The position numbers and the translations under genes are program-made. From JABDQA01 sp963824415 (GTDB lineage Bacteria; Desulfobacterota; Desulfobulbia; Desulfobulbales; Desulfocapsaceae), in contig CAWGPM010000005.1 in assembly GCA_963824415.1 (NCBI GenBank), positions 186,001-250,000 on the forward strand: a stretch of DNA of 64,000 nt, read 5' to 3'. This document shows, piece after piece, positions 15,495 through 24,857 of this stretch. The notes under the pieces are model-generated. The model was given only the letters and a program-made list of their open reading frames with translations, was not told where the DNA came from and ran no database searches. Within the stretch, counting starts at the first letter, position 1. Each line of letters opens with the position of its first letter.

Positions 15495-17111
15495 ATGGTA
15501 TTGGCTAGCATGCTCACCATAAACCATCTCAACGGCTGGTTCACCAGCCCGTCTCTGACCCGCGACGACCCAGCCGAAATTCAGGTCCTGCACGATGTCA
15601 GTCTGAGCATCAGCGCCGGTGAAACGGTCGCCTTAGTCGGAGAATCCGGCTCCGGGAAATCGGTAACTGCGCTGTCAATCCTGCGGCTTCTCGAAGAAGG
15701 CGGCTCTTTTCGGCTAGACGGGTCGATCGGTTTCGAAAACCATGCCCTGCTTGAGCTGCACCTCGACGAGATCAGAAAGATCCGGGGCAACCGTATCTCG
15801 ATGATTTTTCAGGAACCGATGACCTCTTTGAACCCGGTCTATACGATCGGCAATCAACTGCTCGAACCGTTGCGGTTGCACCGGGGGTTGAACAACAAAG
15901 AAGCTGAAGACGAAGCCCTGTATCTGCTGGAGCGAACCGGAATCGATGAGCCTCGCAACCGGCTCAGATCTTTTCCCCACCAGCTTTCCGGGGGGCAGCG
16001 CCAGCGGGTTATGATCGCCATGGCCCTGGCCTGCAGGCCGCAGCTGCTGATCGCTGACGAACCCACAACTGCGCTGGATGTCTCGACCCAGGCGCAGATT
16101 CTCGAGCTGATCCACGATGTTCAGCAGGAATTTTCCATGGCCCTGCTGCTGATAACCCACGATCTGCAGCTGGTTGGCAAAATTGCTGAGCGCATCTATA
16201 TCATGAAAGATGGCCAAATCGTCGAGGAAGGTCAGGCCAGCCAGATTCTTACCACACCGGAAAACCCCTATACTCAGCAGTTGCTGGCCGCGGTTCCCCG
16301 GGCCCGCACTTCGTATAACCAGGGCTCCGAGGTGCTTCTTACGGCCAAGGGGCTCTCCTGCCGCTTTAAAGTGCATCGGGGCTGGAAGAATCTTGTCAGA
16401 AAAGATTATCAGATTATCGACAGCGTCGCCAACGTGAGTTTTGAGATACGCAGGGGAACGACCTGCGGGGTAATCGGGGAGTCAGGCTCGGGCAAAACCA
16501 CCCTTGGCCTGGCTCTGCTTAAACTGGTGCAGAGTTCGGGAGCGATTATCTACAACGGCGCGGACCTGCAGACCCTGTCAAGAAAGGAGATGCGGCAGTT
16601 GAGAAGCAGGATTCAGGTCGTATTCCAGGACCCCTTCTCTTCGCTGTCCCCGCGAATGACCGTCGGCGAAATCGTCGAAGAGGGGCTGCGCGTCCATAAA
16701 AAAGAACTCAGCAAAGACCAACGGCGCCAATTCGTCCAGGAAGCGCTTGCTGAAGTCGGGCTCGACGGGGGGGCGATTTCCAGATACCCCTATGAATTTT
16801 CAGGCGGCCAGCGGCAGCGTATAGCGCTGGCCCGGGTGCTTATCTTAAAACCGGAACTGCTGATTCTGGACGAACCAACCTCGGCGCTGGATATGACCAT
16901 CCAGGCCCAGCTTATCGCCCTGCTCAACAAGATCCAGAAGTCCTATAACATCACCTACCTGTTTATTTCGCACGACCTTAAAGTGATTCGCGCGCTGGCG
17001 GACTACCTGATCGTCATGCACAACGGCTCGATAATTGAACAGGGGCCGGCCCAGAGTGTATTCACCAATCCCACCAAGCCCTATACCAGAAAGCTGTTTG
17101 AAGCGGCCTGA
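15495..17111 (+). CDS. Fused double ABC ATPase, YejF/oligopeptide-type
   Basis: Two complete ATP-binding domains lie in one 538-aa chain. The first has Walker A GESGSGKS (residues 49-56), signature LSGGQRQRVMIA and LLIADEPTTALD. The second has GESGSGKTTLG, FSGGQRQRIALA and LLILDEPTSALD. Both resemble the DppD/DppF pair, fused as in YejF of the microcin C/peptide importer. No permease or substrate-binding protein gene lies nearby, so it either works with transporter parts encoded elsewhere or is an orphan. The start could be the ATG at 15495 or the one at 15510. Confidence 0.88.
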   Translation: MVLASMLTINHLNGWFTSPSLTRDDPAEIQVLHDVSLSISAGETVALVGESGSGKSVTALSILRLLEEGGSFRLDGSIGFENHALLELHLDEIRKIRGNRISMIFQEPMTSLNPVYTIGNQLLEPLRLHRGLNNKEAEDEALYLLERTGIDEPRNRLRSFPHQLSGGQRQRVMIAMALACRPQLLIADEPTTALDVSTQAQILELIHDVQQEFSMALLLITHDLQLVGKIAERIYIMKDGQIVEEGQASQILTTPENPYTQQLLAAVPRARTSYNQGSEVLLTAKGLSCRFKVHRGWKNLVRKDYQIIDSVANVSFEIRRGTTCGVIGESGSGKTTLGLALLKLVQSSGAIIYNGADLQTLSRKEMRQLRSRIQVVFQDPFSSLSPRMTVGEIVEEGLRVHKKELSKDQRRQFVQEALAEVGLDGGAISRYPYEFSGGQRQRIALARVLILKPELLILDEPTSALDMTIQAQLIALLNKIQKSYNITYLFISHDLKVIRALADYLIVMHNGSIIEQGPAQSVFTNPTKPYTRKLFEAA

Positions 17112-17145
17112 CGTTTGAGCGGCTTTTCACGCTATCGCGAGTCTT

Positions 17146-17160
17146 CGGCGCCAGGCGCCG
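17146..17160. other. GC-rich hairpin between convergent genes
   Basis: CGGCGC and GCGCCG flank a three-base loop in the short gap between the ABC ATPase gene and the convergent membrane protein gene. It has no T-tract on either side, so it is at best a weak or factor-assisted terminator. Confidence 0.3.
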
Positions 17161-17168
17161 GGCAATGC

Positions 17169-18533
17169 TCAGATTGTACGTGGGATGTAGACCAGGGCGA
17201 CGAAGATAAACGAATACGCGGCCAGGCCGTAGAGAAACACGACCTGGGTGGTGAAATAGCCATTGGCAAACAGGCGTCTGCTGCCAGCCAGCACGACCCC
17301 GACCATCGGCAGAATCGGAAACAGGTAGCGCCCCTGGGCTTGGAAATCGACTGTCCACGAACGATGCAGCGAGGCCCCGATCAAAGCGAGGCTGAGCATC
17401 AATACCATAAGCACAAACACCCGGCTCTGTGCGTTACCACGCAAGAGAATGGTGCCGAGTATGAAAGCCATAAAAACACCAGCCGCCCATTTCATCAGCC
17501 CATAATACCATTCTGGCGAGGCAATGGTGAAATACCCATAATGCCCGAAACCACTGACAAAGCTGTGCCCAAACCACTTGTTTTTCGTTATCAGGCTCAC
17601 AAGCGTGGTGCCGCGCTGCTTCAGATTCATGGTATAGAATTTCTCGCCCGGATCAGTGCTCGGCTTGAATGACGGAAGGGCATGTTTCTCCTGCATGGCA
17701 AGCAGTTGTTCCTGCCGATCCAGGCCGTTTACGTAATAATCGGCCCCCACTCTCAAACCTGCCCCCGCCAGGGCAAGCAGACAAACAATGGCAATGAGCG
17801 ATAATGCACCTCGGCGCCTCTGGCGATCCGTCTCGAAAACGAGCTTCCAGAACCCATAAAAACCCAGCAATGCAATAAACGGATAATAATTAATTTTCAG
17901 CAAAAGCATCATGGCCAGCAAAAGAGAAACGAATATAATCGACTGCCATTTCTGCGTTAGTCTGTCAACAGTGAAAAGCCGGTTCAAATGACTGTTGGGC
18001 CGGACTATCTCACAACCGGCAAGAAAGCAAAGAAACAGGCCAAAAGCGTCCGACCCACAATAGCTGAATATATACCAGACCTGCGGACTAATCAGGAAAG
18101 GAAGTGCAACCAGCCGCGCGGGCACGGACCCGATGGCATAAATCAATATACAGGCAAATAAAAACGAATTAAAAAGCCTCAGCGATAAAAGCGACGGAAT
18201 ATTGAACCCCGCTGCCATCTTGGAAAATTTTCCAGCGAGCAGATAATAAAGCTCACCGTTGTTGAGCCGTGAAACACCATACGGGCTGTAGGTGTTTTCA
18301 ATCTCGGGAGCGTCGATTTCAGGCGGCAGCCAGTGGTCCTGATAATAGCTCGTCGCAGCAATATGAACCCGCTCATCGGGATGCACATCATACTTGCTCA
18401 CAGCTGCCATCAAGACTATCTGGACAAGTACCATCGACAGCATAATGGGAACATAGGAGAAATCATCCTGTAATGGCCGGCACGCCTGCATGACGAAGAT
18501 AATGGTCAGGCAAATGAATACGTAGCGCAGCAA
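17169..18533 (-). CDS. Polytopic membrane protein, C-terminal part of a frameshifted gene (GT-C/DUF2142-like)
   Basis: This frame holds about ten membrane helices and a DVHPDERVH segment near residue 50, resembling the acidic loop of GT-C-fold or DUF2142 glycosyl-transfer proteins of surface polysaccharide clusters. No ATG serves it; the first usable codon is a TTG at 18533. The frame is open further upstream, past 18590, with sensible coding (DPNFLIIPQFTEKPVDW). It joins perfectly to the preceding frame (18578-19033) if one G is added to the G6 tract at 18593-18598. I therefore read the two as one gene of about 620 codons broken by a one-base slip. It is the last gene of the polysaccharide block. 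The exact sugar chemistry is unknown. Confidence 0.65.
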   Translation of the reverse strand: MLRYVFICLTIIFVMQACRPLQDDFSYVPIMLSMVLVQIVLMAAVSKYDVHPDERVHIAATSYYQDHWLPPEIDAPEIENTYSPYGVSRLNNGELYYLLAGKFSKMAAGFNIPSLLSLRLFNSFLFACILIYAIGSVPARLVALPFLISPQVWYIFSYCGSDAFGLFLCFLAGCEIVRPNSHLNRLFTVDRLTQKWQSIIFVSLLLAMMLLLKINYYPFIALLGFYGFWKLVFETDRQRRRGALSLIAIVCLLALAGAGLRVGADYYVNGLDRQEQLLAMQEKHALPSFKPSTDPGEKFYTMNLKQRGTTLVSLITKNKWFGHSFVSGFGHYGYFTIASPEWYYGLMKWAAGVFMAFILGTILLRGNAQSRVFVLMVLMLSLALIGASLHRSWTVDFQAQGRYLFPILPMVGVVLAGSRRLFANGYFTTQVVFLYGLAAYSFIFVALVYIPRTI

Positions 18534-18577
18534 TTCAGTGACCCAATCGACCGGCTTTTCAGTAAATTGCGGAATAA

Positions 18578-19033
18578 TCAGAAAATTGGGATCCCCCCGC
18601 TGGCCATCAGATACAGGCCAGCGCCTCTGAATTCAAAGGCAGCTATATCATGAAGCGGCTCAACCCTGCTAAAATCAACGGAGTAGTCTTCAAAACCTGC
18701 TTGCCTCAGCGTCAGTTCCCTGATTATAGCTTCGCCACCATACTGCAGGGGATCGAGTCTGAGCCGACTCACGTCGGAGAGATCTGTCAGCACAAAACGG
18801 TAGGTGTTCTGACCCGGGATTACTCTGAGCAGGGCCCGCCGTTGTTCTGAAAAATTTTGATCAGGACCGCTCCAGTAAAGCTTGAACAGCGTTTTCTGCT
18901 GAACCTCGATATCAAGAAAAACGTGGGCCTTATTGAAAAAAAACTGGTAATAGAGCCCGCAGACCAGGACACAAAGAAAAACGGTCAGGAAACTAATCCT
19001 CTTCCAGCCTGTATAGGTGGATGGATCATTCAT
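18578..19033 (-). CDS. N-terminal part of the frameshifted membrane protein
   Basis: The 151-aa frame has one N-terminal membrane helix (ISFLTVFLCVLVCGLYYQFFF) and then a beta-rich soluble domain with KLYWSGPDQNFSEQRR and RFVLTDLSDVSRLRLDPLQYGG. Such domains precede the multi-helix core in a class of cell-surface sugar-transfer membrane proteins. The frame stops just after the G6 tract at 18593-18598. With one extra G it continues into the ten-helix protein at 17169-18533. It overlaps the preceding small gene by four bases, which supports a shared operon. Confidence 0.65.
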   Translation of the reverse strand: MNDPSTYTGWKRISFLTVFLCVLVCGLYYQFFFNKAHVFLDIEVQQKTLFKLYWSGPDQNFSEQRRALLRVIPGQNTYRFVLTDLSDVSRLRLDPLQYGGEAIIRELTLRQAGFEDYSVDFSRVEPLHDIAAFEFRGAGLYLMASGGIPIF

Positions 19034-19272
19034 GAGCTCTGTTTTCTGGAGAGCATTTGATGCAGCCGGTGCATCTGTGGTTCGTAACGAATGAGGAGCC
19101 GAAACAGCGGCCTCCCGAACCAGTGCAGGAAAAGAAGCACCAGACCCGGTTTCATGCCGATTCCCTGCCGCAGATTGCCAAGCGGGATGAATTTATCCAG
19201 CAGGTTGATCCTGAACACTCTGAAAAAGCTGTTTCCCGAGATATCAAAATTCTGGGTTCGCGGTGCTCTCAT
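19030..19272 (-). CDS. Small basic protein of unknown function
   Basis: I recognise no family in these 80 residues. The protein is basic, with a short hydrophobic stretch (GLVLLFLHWFGRPLFRLLIRY) that could lie on or in the membrane. It starts one base after the HAD gene stop and overlaps the next gene by four bases, so its spacing is that of a real operon member. It could also be a decayed end of a neighbouring gene; no frame joining it to the HAD protein is obvious. Confidence 0.5.
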   Translation of the reverse strand: MRAPRTQNFDISGNSFFRVFRINLLDKFIPLGNLRQGIGMKPGLVLLFLHWFGRPLFRLLIRYEPQMHRLHQMLSRKQSS

Positions 19273-19273
19273 A

Positions 19274-21328
19274 TCAATGTTTTATAACGGTTCTGATGTG
19301 CCGCCAGTAAAGTCTTAAGCGCAGCAGAGGCAGAAAACGCAGCGCGGCAGGACTATAATCCCATAAGGTTTTATCCCCTGCAACTTTCTTTTTCAAGGGG
19401 GCATTCTGACCGTGAAAATCGTCAAGATGATGCTGATGGCGCAGCGCCGTTATTTCAGAAGTTTTAGCAAAGGCCAGCTTGGCGCTTAACTGGTAATGAA
19501 ACCACGGACGATAGTCCTCGAGCCCGTAACCAAGAAGAGCCGAAGCACCACCAAAGGCGCGGGCGGCATCGAGGATGCCTTGCTGCAGCGGTGCGAAGTA
19601 CTTGTCCTGCTCCTGTTCGGCTTTTCCAGTGGCATCTTCGCTGGTCCTGAATTTCAGGTTATAGCCGTCCGGGGTCCGCTCATAGCGCTCCAGTGTCGGG
19701 TGCGGCGCCCGGCAGGCCTCCTCGAAGAGATCCCGGGCATACAAAATGGTGCTGGCGGCCAGGTCAAACCGGTGACGGTCATAGATGACGCCCTGCAGGC
19801 TGTTTCTCAGATCATCCTGAAATTCAATCCCGCGGGTTGCGCCAAATACGTAGCCGTGGATTCTCGGACAATCCAAGCGATGTTTGACCGCGCCATACAA
19901 AAAGCGCTGGATAGTACCCAGCCAGCCGATGTCAACCACACCGACCTGTTGATGAGCAAAAAAGCCGACATCATCCAGATAGGCAAGCAGCGCCTCACTG
20001 CTGTCGGCCACCTGCAGCTTTACCTCATCCTGGAATATTTCATCTTCGAGCAGTTCCTTCAGGCGTACGCTGTATTTCTGCTGGTAGCCCTGATGAAGTG
20101 GAGAAAGGCAGCTGGTACTGCTCAGTTTATGGCGCTCCAGGTGAGGAGCGAGCCGAGTCAGGTCGAACTGAAAAATCCTGGCAATATCAGAAAAATCCTT
20201 ATTGCCCGGCGGCAGCAAGGCGATGCCGGCGCCGGTCTCAGTCAGTCCCTGATAAGCGCAGCTGGCCCCGGCCAGGGCCATACGGCTGACATAAAGGTAC
20301 TCGATCTCAGGCAGATCTCCATCGGGAAACAGCAATGGAACACACTCTTCCCAAACCTTCTTGAAGGTGTGTCCTTCGCGTGAGAAAAAAAACAGTTTTC
20401 TGAGTCCGAGCCTGCGGGATTCGTCAGCGACGTGCTGAACGAAAGCGCCGATCATCGGCCCGAGAAAATTATAGCCTTCACAATAAAGATCAGGACGCGC
20501 GACATTTTCTGCCTCAAGCGGCAGCATCAACTGCTGCAGCGCCCTGCCCCGATAAAAAGGCCGGCCTTTGCCGTAATTACAGTAACGCTTGATAAGTGCC
20601 TTACGGTATTTCTCTCCCCCATCCTTGAGTACCAGCGCCTGGATGCCGAATTCAGTGGGACGTAGCCCGTCTGAAATAGGGTTGTCACCGACATGAAGCC
20701 AGGTCGATTTGGACAGGCCGAATTGTTTTTCAACCAGAGGAAAGGCGTGTCCTGAAGCTTTGGCCAGAAAAGTATCTGCAGACGAGACGACAGCTTCGAC
20801 CAGATCGAGCAATCCGGCCCGTTTCACCAGTGTCTGTAGGTGCCCGGCCGGCAGATATATGTCTGAAATTATGAGTAAGCGCTTGCCCTCATTTTTCAGC
20901 TCAACCAGCCAGTCATGCAGCAGCTTGCGGGGAACCAGCATGCTGCTCTCCATAGCCAGTTCGTATTGGGTCACCAGGTCGAGCAGCACTGGTTCATACC
21001 TGGTGCTAAAAATGATGCGCAGCGTTTTTTCCATAAAAACCGGATAACAGGCTTCATGGTCATCGAAATTCGCACCCGTTTCATCACGCTGCTGCTGTTC
21101 AATACGATCGCGCAGCTTTTGCACTGCCTGCCATGACTTCCTGATGCCATACTGGTTGGCCAGAGATGAGATGTATCGGGCCACTGGAAGTTTGACCACA
21201 TCCGGGTCGTGAATCCTGCGGATCAGCAAGGTGTCGAACAGATCAAAACTGATTGTATCGCAGGATGGTGTCAGTCGCCTGCCCTGCTCGATTAATTGTT
21301 CCAGGCTATAGAAAGTTTTCCAACTCAT
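19274..21328 (-). CDS. HAD-superfamily protein of a surface polysaccharide cluster
   Basis: The protein is 684 aa. Near residue 28 it has FDLFDTLLIRR, the HAD motif I with the DxxD nucleophile pair; LLIISDIYLP fits motif II, and HVGDNPISDG near residue 215 is motif IV. The long C-terminal half (FFFSREGHTFKKVWEE, VGVVDIGWLGTIQRFLYG) is typical of large HAD proteins found among glycosyltransferase genes; its function is not established. It overlaps the upstream GT2 gene by four bases (ATGA). Phosphatase activity on a sugar phosphate is a guess from the fold. Confidence 0.75.
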   Translation of the reverse strand: MSWKTFYSLEQLIEQGRRLTPSCDTISFDLFDTLLIRRIHDPDVVKLPVARYISSLANQYGIRKSWQAVQKLRDRIEQQQRDETGANFDDHEACYPVFMEKTLRIIFSTRYEPVLLDLVTQYELAMESSMLVPRKLLHDWLVELKNEGKRLLIISDIYLPAGHLQTLVKRAGLLDLVEAVVSSADTFLAKASGHAFPLVEKQFGLSKSTWLHVGDNPISDGLRPTEFGIQALVLKDGGEKYRKALIKRYCNYGKGRPFYRGRALQQLMLPLEAENVARPDLYCEGYNFLGPMIGAFVQHVADESRRLGLRKLFFFSREGHTFKKVWEECVPLLFPDGDLPEIEYLYVSRMALAGASCAYQGLTETGAGIALLPPGNKDFSDIARIFQFDLTRLAPHLERHKLSSTSCLSPLHQGYQQKYSVRLKELLEDEIFQDEVKLQVADSSEALLAYLDDVGFFAHQQVGVVDIGWLGTIQRFLYGAVKHRLDCPRIHGYVFGATRGIEFQDDLRNSLQGVIYDRHRFDLAASTILYARDLFEEACRAPHPTLERYERTPDGYNLKFRTSEDATGKAEQEQDKYFAPLQQGILDAARAFGGASALLGYGLEDYRPWFHYQLSAKLAFAKTSEITALRHQHHLDDFHGQNAPLKKKVAGDKTLWDYSPAALRFLPLLRLRLYWRHIRTVIKH

Positions 21329-22269
21329 GGCGCACCGTCAGACCCGCTCCGGGAGGGGCCTGTCTGCTTCTTGAGCCAGATCTTCAACTCCCGGCCAAGG
21401 TTTTTCAAAGCCGGACGGACTCCTCGCGCCCCTGAAAGCGGGCGTTGCTGCAGCCGAACCTCGTTGAGCTCCCGCTCAAGAGCGACCAGCCGGTCGCAGC
21501 CTGCTGCCACGTAGCTGCGGCATTGTTCGGGGACCGCACCCAGCATGTAGCGCTTGATCAACTTCATATCCTGCTGACGTCCAATCACGGCAGCCTCTGA
21601 GAGAGTATTACCGCCATGAATTCGATAATAAAGCAGCCGCTCATCGTGCAGATAAGAAACGCGCGTTTTATAGGCTGTGATCATCCGGAAAATATAGTCG
21701 TAGTCATGCAGATAGCGTAATTCACTGAACGGCCCTACCCGCCTGGCTGCCTCGACAGTCATAAACAGGTTAGAGGTGGTCACCATAAAATTGCCGTGTA
21801 GAAAAGCGGTAAAAAGGTCATTGCTGGAGAAGAAGAAATCCCTGTTTTTCCGGTGCCAGATATTCCAGCCAAACGTTATATCGGTAAACTCATTATTTTT
21901 ATCATCTATCGGTATCACATCGGAAAAAGTGCATACCAGATCTTCGTCCCGGCAGTGCTTCAACAACCGTTCCAGCCGATCTACGGTAAAGATGTCGTCC
22001 GAGTTCAGAATCGCGATATACTGTCCTTCGGCGAGAGAAATACCGCGGTTTATGGTATTGAAGGCATCCTGGTTTTCCTGGTAGTAGTAGCGCAGACGCC
22101 GGTCGGTATAACCCTGCACGACATCGCCGGTCCTGTCAGTGGAGCCGTCGTTGACCACGACCAATTCAAGGTCAGGCATGGTCTGATCCAGGACGCTTTT
22201 TACCGCATCGCCCACATAACGTTCATGATTATAGGCGGGGATTACGACCGATACGAGTGGAGAGCTCAT
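21325..22269 (-). CDS. Glycosyltransferase family 2
   Basis: The 314-aa protein has a GT-A fold: VSVVIPAYNHERYVGDAV at the start, VVVNDGSTDRT, and the metal-binding ILNSDD motif near residue 95. A basic tail of about 70 residues suggests membrane association. The sequence PFSELRYLHDYDYIFRM matches the acceptor-side ED-type region of this family. It sits within a run of GT genes, so it should build a surface glycan. The sugar specificity cannot be read. Confidence 0.88.
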   Translation of the reverse strand: MSSPLVSVVIPAYNHERYVGDAVKSVLDQTMPDLELVVVNDGSTDRTGDVVQGYTDRRLRYYYQENQDAFNTINRGISLAEGQYIAILNSDDIFTVDRLERLLKHCRDEDLVCTFSDVIPIDDKNNEFTDITFGWNIWHRKNRDFFFSSNDLFTAFLHGNFMVTTSNLFMTVEAARRVGPFSELRYLHDYDYIFRMITAYKTRVSYLHDERLLYYRIHGGNTLSEAAVIGRQQDMKLIKRYMLGAVPEQCRSYVAAGCDRLVALERELNEVRLQQRPLSGARGVRPALKNLGRELKIWLKKQTGPSRSGSDGAP

Positions 22270-22358
22270 TGCTGGTGAACGGTTCCTTTTAGTTTTCGCT
22301 TCGAGTTGCTTGTAAAAATGGTGCTGTACCTAATGAAGTTTGGCTGCCAAGTCAAGCC

Positions 22359-24800
22359 CTACTTAGGATTCTGATGGCCTGCCAGCCAGCCATAAAAACG
22401 TTCCAGACTGATGCCTTGTTCCAGCAGTGGACCGGGATTGTAGTAGGGATCGAACCTCTGCAGACCTTCCCTATGGATACTCTGAAACAATCGTTTTTCT
22501 CCAGATGCATCGGCCAGGGATTTATGTGTCTCAGCCGATGTTTTCTTATACCGCACAACCGCATATGGGTTGTAGAGAATTTTACCGCCTTGGGCACGCA
22601 CCCGGAGACAGAGATCGAGCATCGCCAGCCGATCTGGAAAATTTTCACTGTCAAATCCCCCGGCAGCTTCAAGCTGCGAGCGTCTCAGCAGCGTGATCTG
22701 CCAGTCGCAGCATGGCACCAGTTGCAGATTGTGCATCCCATGTTGATGCCTGCTTGCCGAAGAAAGAAACGAGGCGAAGTACTCAACGGAGTGATTATCC
22801 AGATCAGGTACCAGATACGACGGTCCGTCCCCACCATCGTAGAAAGCCCTGCCGCAGACAATGTCGACATCTGCATAGTGCTCTAGACAGGCAACCAGTT
22901 CATCGAGCCAGTCTTGTGCGAGATCATCTGCACCATGCCCTAAAATTGCAATGTAATCTGAATCGGACCCGCTCACCGCTTCCTGGATCTGTTTCGTTTT
23001 GGCAATGTACCTGAAAGATTCCTGAAGATCAGCTTTCCTTGTCGTGCTGTCGTCTAGTTCCTGTTTAATCGTCGGTTTCTTATCAAAGCGTATGTCAAAA
23101 CTGCACCGTTCATAGGAAGTTCTCTGTCTTAGCCAGTGCGCCCATTCAGTCGCAGAGTGTTCTGGCCCGTTGGTAAAGAAAATCGCCGTTACAGAAGCCT
23201 GTGAGGCGCGGGGCCATCTGATTCGATAATGAAAATTGATTGGCCCATCCTCGACCAGGGCTTCGAATCCGCTTCTTTCAAGGCTCTCCAGGAGGGCTTT
23301 CTTTCCCGCTTCGTGGGCATACGGCTTTTGATCGTGGGCGATACTGGTCGATGTATCAATAGCACGCCAGTGATAGAGCACGCGGGGGATATGATGAAAG
23401 TAATCGACGTTTTCCGCCAGACGCAGCATCAAGTCATAATCCTGGGCCCCATCGAACCTGCTTGAAAGACCGCCGACACGGTTGAACAGATCAGCTGACA
23501 CAGCAACGAAGTGGGTGATGTAATTGTGCGAGTAGAGCAGCTCAAGGTTGAAATCAGGCTTGTGAAAATAGTCATGCAGCGAGCCGTCATCCCCGATCAG
23601 GCTTTCATCGGAATAGATTACCTCGGCACCGGTCCGGTTGATCGCCTCAGCCACCTCAAAGAGGCAGTCAGTAGAGAGTTCGTCGTCGTGATCGAGAAAC
23701 CCCAGATATGTTCCGGCTGCCTGTTCAGCACCTCTTTGAGAGGTCGCTGCTATGCCGAGGTTTTCCTGATTGAAATCACACCTGATGCGGGAATCCCTGG
23801 TCGACCAGGTACGTATCAGCGAGCGTACCTGGTCGTTCGCGCTGCAATCATCGATCAGCAGGAGTTCCCAATGGGGATATGCCTGGTAGAGAACAGACCT
23901 GATGCAGTTATTCAGGAAACAGGGTTCAGGGTCGTAGACCGGAACAATCAAAGAAATGACAGGTTTCTGTTCAAGATCTGCAATGCGCTGGTCAGGCTCT
24001 GTCTGCTGGTAAACACCTGCTCTCAGATAATGCGTCAAGGCCAGTTCATCAGTGATCCCAGACATGTAGCGGTGACGGTAATAAGCCGGATCAAAGTAAG
24101 AAGCCGGCCGAATCTTGTCCGGCTCCCGTGAACCGGCATAATGCGCCATCGGATCAAGTGGTGCTTCATCATCTGGTTCCAGTTGAGCAAGGTATAGTCG
24201 AGGCTCAAATACCGGCACAGGGCTTTTCCCCGCTGAAGAGCCATATAGTTTGTAATGCCTGATGATGTTGTTTTTTTCACTGATCAGTACTGGTGTCTTA
24301 TCCAGATACCAGTCAATATCGAACAAATGCCCGGGACTGATGCCCGCCGCTGCGCCATAGCGAGTATAGTGGGTCAGCGGGTCCCCTTCGGTCTCCGTCC
24401 AGCCGCTTCTCTGCCGATACAATTCGGGATCAAAATAGGGGCTTGGCTGCCAGCCTCTCTTCCAGCCAACCATCAGGTAGTGCGCAAATGGATTTCTTCG
24501 CAGATTGGGGGAGCCATAGCGGGCCAGATAGTAATAGGTGTCAAACAGCGGATGCGGAGCGATAAACTGTGCTCGGCTCATATTCAAGGCCTCAGGCCGG
24601 TTCAACTGCTTTCTTGACCATTGAAAGAAGAGCAGCAGTGGGTCTGCGGAGCGCTCTGAAACGCTCAGCCCACCTCTTTCCAATACCTTGAAAAAATAGC
24701 CTGGATCGAAGACATGCAGGCTGCGGATTCTCCTGTAATCCCGATAATCCTGATCGATGCAGTATTGTATCAGGCTTTTGATCTTACTCTTGATGGCCAT
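22359..24800 (-). CDS. Large glycosyltransferase with N-terminal FDxxYY repeats and two GT2-like domains
   Basis: This is an 813-aa protein. Residues 70-280 contain about five units of a 45-50 residue repeat (FDTYYYLARYG, YFDPELYRQRSG, LFDIDWYLDKTP, VFEPRLYLAQLE, YFDPAYYRHRYM), each followed by a HY..G element. Such repeats precede GT domains in rhamnan-type and related polymer synthases. A GT2 domain follows: VISLIVPVYDPEP, LLIDDCS, FLDHDDELS, then VIYSDESLI and GAQDYDLMLRL. The last 230 residues look like a second, degenerate GT-A domain (YIAILGHGADDL). It is probably processive or bifunctional. It lies in the glycan block, 90 bases upstream of the next GT gene. Confidence 0.85.
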   Translation of the reverse strand: MAIKSKIKSLIQYCIDQDYRDYRRIRSLHVFDPGYFFKVLERGGLSVSERSADPLLLFFQWSRKQLNRPEALNMSRAQFIAPHPLFDTYYYLARYGSPNLRRNPFAHYLMVGWKRGWQPSPYFDPELYRQRSGWTETEGDPLTHYTRYGAAAGISPGHLFDIDWYLDKTPVLISEKNNIIRHYKLYGSSAGKSPVPVFEPRLYLAQLEPDDEAPLDPMAHYAGSREPDKIRPASYFDPAYYRHRYMSGITDELALTHYLRAGVYQQTEPDQRIADLEQKPVISLIVPVYDPEPCFLNNCIRSVLYQAYPHWELLLIDDCSANDQVRSLIRTWSTRDSRIRCDFNQENLGIAATSQRGAEQAAGTYLGFLDHDDELSTDCLFEVAEAINRTGAEVIYSDESLIGDDGSLHDYFHKPDFNLELLYSHNYITHFVAVSADLFNRVGGLSSRFDGAQDYDLMLRLAENVDYFHHIPRVLYHWRAIDTSTSIAHDQKPYAHEAGKKALLESLERSGFEALVEDGPINFHYRIRWPRASQASVTAIFFTNGPEHSATEWAHWLRQRTSYERCSFDIRFDKKPTIKQELDDSTTRKADLQESFRYIAKTKQIQEAVSGSDSDYIAILGHGADDLAQDWLDELVACLEHYADVDIVCGRAFYDGGDGPSYLVPDLDNHSVEYFASFLSSASRHQHGMHNLQLVPCCDWQITLLRRSQLEAAGGFDSENFPDRLAMLDLCLRVRAQGGKILYNPYAVVRYKKTSAETHKSLADASGEKRLFQSIHREGLQRFDPYYNPGPLLEQGISLERFYGWLAGHQNPK

Positions 24801-24857
24801 CTACCATTCGCTTATGTGGACCGCTCGTCCAGGGCTGTTCAGAAATCAGTCGGAGGT

